Below, piece after piece: positions 34,262 through 36,987 of a stretch of DNA of 36,987 bases; the first letter of the stretch is position 1; every line of letters starts with the position of its first letter. The DNA comes from Synergistota bacterium (lineage in GTDB: Bacteria > Synergistota > GBS-1). Location of the stretch: positions 1 through 36,987 of the forward strand of contig JAGHDO010000049.1 in the NCBI GenBank assembly GCA_021159885.1, written 5' to 3'. The translations under genes were made by a program, and so were the position numbers. The notes beneath the pieces were generated by a model that saw nothing but the letters and a program-made list of their open reading frames with translations, did not search any database and was not told the DNA's origin.

Positions 34262-35242
34262 CTATTTAAGGTATCCCTTTTCCCTGTAGTATTTCTCCGC
34301 TCCAGGGTGCAGAGGCCCACCCGTGTTTTTCCAGCCTATTTCTGGCTTAAAGGCCGCCATACTCGCGTGAATCTGCTTCAACCTGCTTACATTTTCACAG
34401 AGAACCTTGGTCAGCTTATAAACAACATCTACGGGAACCTTCCTGTAAGCCATAATAACGCTTGCCATACCGAGACTCCTTATATCCTTCTTGTTAGACG
34501 CCTTTGGATAAGCGGAATGAGGAACGATTATTACCTTATATCCCATGTCCTTAACGAGCTTATCACAAAGGTCATCCGGGAAATCCAAAAGATGAAGCTT
34601 TCTTCCCATGCTCATCTCAACAACCGCGGAAGCGGGATAAGCGAGCATGTTGAATACGAAACCGACATGCCTATCCCTAAAGAGGGTTACCTGTTCAGCA
34701 TAGCCCGCGTAAAAGACCTTTCCTCCAGCCTTTTCTATATCTTTTACGCTCAAACCGTAGAAAGCAAGTATCTTATTGAATGAAAATTCATCTGCGCTCC
34801 CTACCTTTGTAACCGCTATTCTCACGGGTTTTCCCTTCTTTATTAGCTTTATAAAGTCCGCTATCGTGTGAACACCCGCATACTTGTCATCCGCGGCAAC
34901 GAAGTTCAGAGGCGATGGAGAAAAATCCGCTCCAACCGTGGTTAAATCTGGATAAGCCCTCTTATATGGAAATCTTCCCTTAACTGCAGCGTTTATGAAC
35001 GGAGACAAACCCCAGCCAAACGGCGTTTTTCCAGTACCAACTCTTATAGAATTAGCAACCCCAGCTCCTGGAAGGACTTTAATGTTGATATCAGGACACT
35101 TTTCCTTGACCAACTCCGCTATGCCCGCCGCCATGGTATACCATCCGCCTCCAACCGCTCCGGCACACCATTCATACGTAGCAGCAAAGGCAACACCAGA
35201 TAGAGCCACGATCAATAGCCCCGCAACCACCCACTTCCTCAT
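34262..35242 (-). CDS. TAXI family TRAP transporter substrate-binding protein
   Basis: A 326-residue exported protein with a clear signal peptide (about 1-21, ending GVAFAAT). It has the TAXI opening AGAVGGGWYTMAAGIAELVK, then LPGAGVANSIRVGTGKTPFG and a tail with LHPGAEKYYREKGYLK, typical of the family. TAXI proteins often bind glutamate, glutamine or other small acids. GGGAGGTG lies upstream of the ATG, which overlaps the stop of the P-loop gene (ATGA). Confidence 0.93.
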   Translation of the reverse strand: MRKWVVAGLLIVALSGVAFAATYEWCAGAVGGGWYTMAAGIAELVKEKCPDINIKVLPGAGVANSIRVGTGKTPFGWGLSPFINAAVKGRFPYKRAYPDLTTVGADFSPSPLNFVAADDKYAGVHTIADFIKLIKKGKPVRIAVTKVGSADEFSFNKILAFYGLSVKDIEKAGGKVFYAGYAEQVTLFRDRHVGFVFNMLAYPASAVVEMSMGRKLHLLDFPDDLCDKLVKDMGYKVIIVPHSAYPKASNKKDIRSLGMASVIMAYRKVPVDVVYKLTKVLCENVSRLKQIHASMAAFKPEIGWKNTGGPLHPGAEKYYREKGYLK

Positions 35243-36159
35243 AACCGCTCACCTCCCGTGTTTTTAGAGATCCCCAGGATCTCGGCCAGCTTCCTGCCAT
35301 CTCTTCCCCTTTTAACATCCACAACCGGTATCCTGGAAAAGGAAAGCTCCTCTTCGAGATTCACATCCACGAGCGCAGGCTCATACCCATTCTCGGTTCG
35401 CTTAAGATAAAAAGTAGAAACCGTTATGGCATTTATCCTTAAAGGATTCACAACGCTGAGCTCTCCTCCCCTTAAAATATGCCTCTTAAGTCTCAGATAG
35501 GTTCCAACCAGATCTTCCGAAAGCAGGAAATTTATACCATCTTTAAGAACGATTTTTCGGGCACCTCGAAGCATCACATCCTCAGGCACGAATTCAAGCG
35601 CTTCCCCCACAGAAGCATCCTCTGGCACACTTGCGAAGAAATTAAGCGCCTCGATCTCAAGTTTAAGACCATGCAAACTTCCCGCTCTGATTATGCCAGT
35701 AGACACAATCAGCTTATCCACGACTTTTAGGGGATACACCCTGTTTATTGCGCCATCAACCAGAACAAGATCGGCTCCTTCCTCAAAAAGCATCTTAAGC
35801 AGTAGTTCAAGATCTTTGAGCTTATTTGGCCCTGCAAGAACAACCCTCATATCTCTTTCAAGCCGAGCTACGATGACCTCACCCAGTGGCGTAAACATCC
35901 CCGTCTTTCTCACGATTTTAAGCCTATCGATTATACACTTCCGAGCCGTGGCTATTAAATCTCCCTCTTGAAGGAAGTATTTAGGCTTTGGCAAGCCTGT
36001 TATATTGTCAACGTCCTCGCCGTCGTATCCTATACTCGTTAAGGCTATCCTCCTACGTAATGGCCTAACACTATCAAGCACAGAGACAAGAGCGGTAGTT
36101 TTCCCCACATTTTTAGCGAGTCCGGCGAACCCCACGGATATCCTATTTTCTGAAGACAC
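35239..36159 (-). CDS. P-loop protein resembling the aminomutase reactivation subunit KamB
   Basis: About 306 residues from GTG at 36159, supported by GGGAG five bases upstream. The reading frame extends up to 36258, but that would overlap the mutase coding sequence by 116 bp; with GTG the overlap is 17 bp. Near the N-terminus is a Walker A motif GLAKNVGKTTAL. SIGYDGEDVDNITGLPKPKY, then TGMFTPLGEVIVARLE and GADLVLVDGAINRVYPLK follow. This order resembles, from memory, KamB of lysine fermentation clusters, thought to help reactivate the B12-dependent lysine 5,6-aminomutase. Lying directly behind a B12-mutase-like gene supports that. The name remains tentative. Confidence 0.6.
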   Translation of the reverse strand: MSSENRISVGFAGLAKNVGKTTALVSVLDSVRPLRRRIALTSIGYDGEDVDNITGLPKPKYFLQEGDLIATARKCIIDRLKIVRKTGMFTPLGEVIVARLERDMRVVLAGPNKLKDLELLLKMLFEEGADLVLVDGAINRVYPLKVVDKLIVSTGIIRAGSLHGLKLEIEALNFFASVPEDASVGEALEFVPEDVMLRGARKIVLKDGINFLLSEDLVGTYLRLKRHILRGGELSVVNPLRINAITVSTFYLKRTENGYEPALVDVNLEEELSFSRIPVVDVKRGRDGRKLAEILGISKNTGGERL

Positions 36160-36928
36160 TGTTTCTCCCAGCCCTACCGGGATTTGCCCCCTCCTCTTTG
36201 CTTCCCAGCACGCCCTCATACAGAGATCTAACGAAGCCCATTCTGGCAACCCGCTCAAGCGTCTCTCTTATCCCCTTTCTCAACTCAGAAGCCCACTTAA
36301 GAGCATTTGAACTATAAGAGATCTTACAGGTTCCGAAAAATCTTAATGCCTCCTTAACCCCTCTGAGCGTATCTATGCGAGAAGCTACCGATATAGGTCC
36401 CCGGGAATAGGCTTCATCGGTGGAAGCAACGGTTATCGCATCTACCTTAAGCGAGCGTGCCAGAGCAGCATGAAATGCTGTGGTCAGGGCAGACTGAACT
36501 CTTTCCTCAGTGTGAGTCATGAATCCTATGGGCTCACCGGGCCAAATAGGAGCATCCACTATTTCCTTGAGAGCTATTATTTTCGCAGCGTTATAATCAA
36601 TATAGTTATCATTCATATATCCCTTTATCATAACATCGGGGGAATAGCAGAAAAGCGGTTTTAGAATAGGCTTAGCCCCAAGCTTCAATCCCAAAGAAGC
36701 CATTATAAGCATGCTCGCGAACGCCTTATAAGCAGGGACACCTCCAAGCTCCTCGTTCGTTGGAATATCGAAGGGAATTCCAAACTTCGCCGAGATCCTC
36801 AATGCCTCAACGCCATCTACCGTGAGTCTCTCAGGGTCGGTTCCCCCGTTTAAAGAACCATATGGTATGTTTATCTTGGTCAGGTCTGCACCGAGATAGC
36901 CTGCGTAGAGGGCAGTCTCAGGCGTATT
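36143..36928 (-). CDS. Coenzyme-B12-dependent mutase large-subunit-like protein (C-terminal part)
   Basis: The frame is open from the centre of the end palindrome (36928) to the stop at 36143, about 261 residues; a TTG at 36802 is only an internal codon. The segment ETALYAGYLGADLTKINIPY, then GTDPERLTVDGVEALRI, EPIGFMTHTEERVQSALTTA and SRGPISVASRIDTLRGVKEA has the spacing of the TIM-barrel large subunits of glutamate mutase (GlmE) and of D-ornithine/lysine aminomutases. Identity is not high enough, by eye, to name the substrate. The N-terminal half lies beyond the window. The KamB-like gene and TAXI transporter behind it suit a B12-dependent amino-acid pathway. Bases after 36928 merely repeat the sequence backwards. 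Confidence 0.5.
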   Translation of the reverse strand, partial: NTPETALYAGYLGADLTKINIPYGSLNGGTDPERLTVDGVEALRISAKFGIPFDIPTNEELGGVPAYKAFASMLIMASLGLKLGAKPILKPLFCYSPDVMIKGYMNDNYIDYNAAKIIALKEIVDAPIWPGEPIGFMTHTEERVQSALTTAFHAALARSLKVDAITVASTDEAYSRGPISVASRIDTLRGVKEALRFFGTCKISYSSNALKWASELRKGIRETLERVARMGFVRSLYEGVLGSKEEGANPGRAGRNSVFRK

Positions 36929-36987
36929 AATACGCCTGAGACTGCCCTCTACGCAGGCTATCTCGGTGCAGACCTGACCAAGATAAA
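36870..36987. repeat. Perfect 59+59 bp inverted repeat ending at the window edge
   Basis: Bases 36870-36928 are the exact reverse complement of 36929-36987, with no loop between them (centre GGCGTATTAATACGCC). The second arm stops precisely at the last base of the window. The first arm is protein-coding on the minus strand. The second arm is thus probably a fold-back copy created in amplification or assembly. Confidence 0.97.

Noticed and set aside
36870-36987. Hairpin telomere or natural replication/recombination palindrome
   Set aside because: The left arm is in-frame enzyme coding sequence and the right arm ends exactly at the window edge, which fits an artefact better.
1-36987. tRNA genes, rRNA, CRISPR arrays, insertion sequences
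   Set aside because: Nothing with the needed structure or repeats was seen on either strand by eye; a covariance-model search would settle small RNAs.

Overview
The window is a moderate-GC bacterial chromosome segment, apart from a suspect last 59 bases. It comes from a motile, probably anaerobic bacterium of the Firmicutes/Synergistota kind. Three things point there: a full-length CodY; a gene order from ylxM to fliG that is almost colinear with the Bacillus/Clostridia ylxM-ffh-rpsP...codY-flgB...fliG block; and two different TRAP transporters. Frequent AGA/AGG and ATA codons and a trmD fused to a second SPOUT domain also suit a Synergistota-like or deep-branching, possibly thermophilic lineage. 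I cannot fix the phylum from sequence alone. The taxonomic and gene-order comparisons are from memory.

Region 1 (1-19896, all minus strand, so transcription runs right to left) is one long housekeeping and flagellar block. A near-consensus promoter at 19868-19896 starts ylxM-ffh-rpsP-khpA-rimM-trmD-rplS-lepB-rbgA-rnhB. A FliK-like/FlhB-tail-like pair, an HD-GYP protein, yraN, comM, dprA, a short Smg/DUF494-like gene, trmFO, xerC, hslV, hslU, codY, flgB, flgC, fliE, fliF and the start of fliG follow. Most junctions overlap or are under 20 bp, so translational coupling is likely throughout. Many starts are TTG.

Region 2 (19877-21590) is a graveyard. An intact methyltransferase gene sits between eroded remnants of a FecB/FecCD/FecE (BtuFCD-type) metal-chelate or corrinoid ABC importer. 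The remnants are recognisable only after allowing frameshifts and large internal deletions.

Region 3 (21561-32285) is mixed: pstS without pstCAB, glycerate 2-kinase, a secreted coiled-coil protein of unknown role, xpt-lipB, a patatin-like hydrolase, a DctQ-DctM-DctP TRAP operon, and lipA. Three convergent pairs overlap at their 3' ends (8, 60 and 70 bp). Two genes, xpt and the patatin gene, have an extended -10 element so close to the start codon, and no Shine-Dalgarno sequence, that their mRNAs are probably leaderless.

Region 4 (31128-36987, minus strand) is the most interesting accessory locus. In transcription order it holds the C-terminal part of a coenzyme-B12 mutase large-subunit-like protein, a P-loop protein resembling the aminomutase reactivation factor KamB, a TAXI substrate-binding protein, a fused DctQM TRAP permease, and a DadA-like FAD oxidoreductase. 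I infer an amino-acid (or related acid) uptake and B12-dependent catabolic operon. The window ends in a perfect 59+59 bp fold-back palindrome, most likely an assembly or amplification artefact that truncates the mutase gene.

I saw no tRNA, rRNA, CRISPR array, insertion sequence or recognisable riboswitch.
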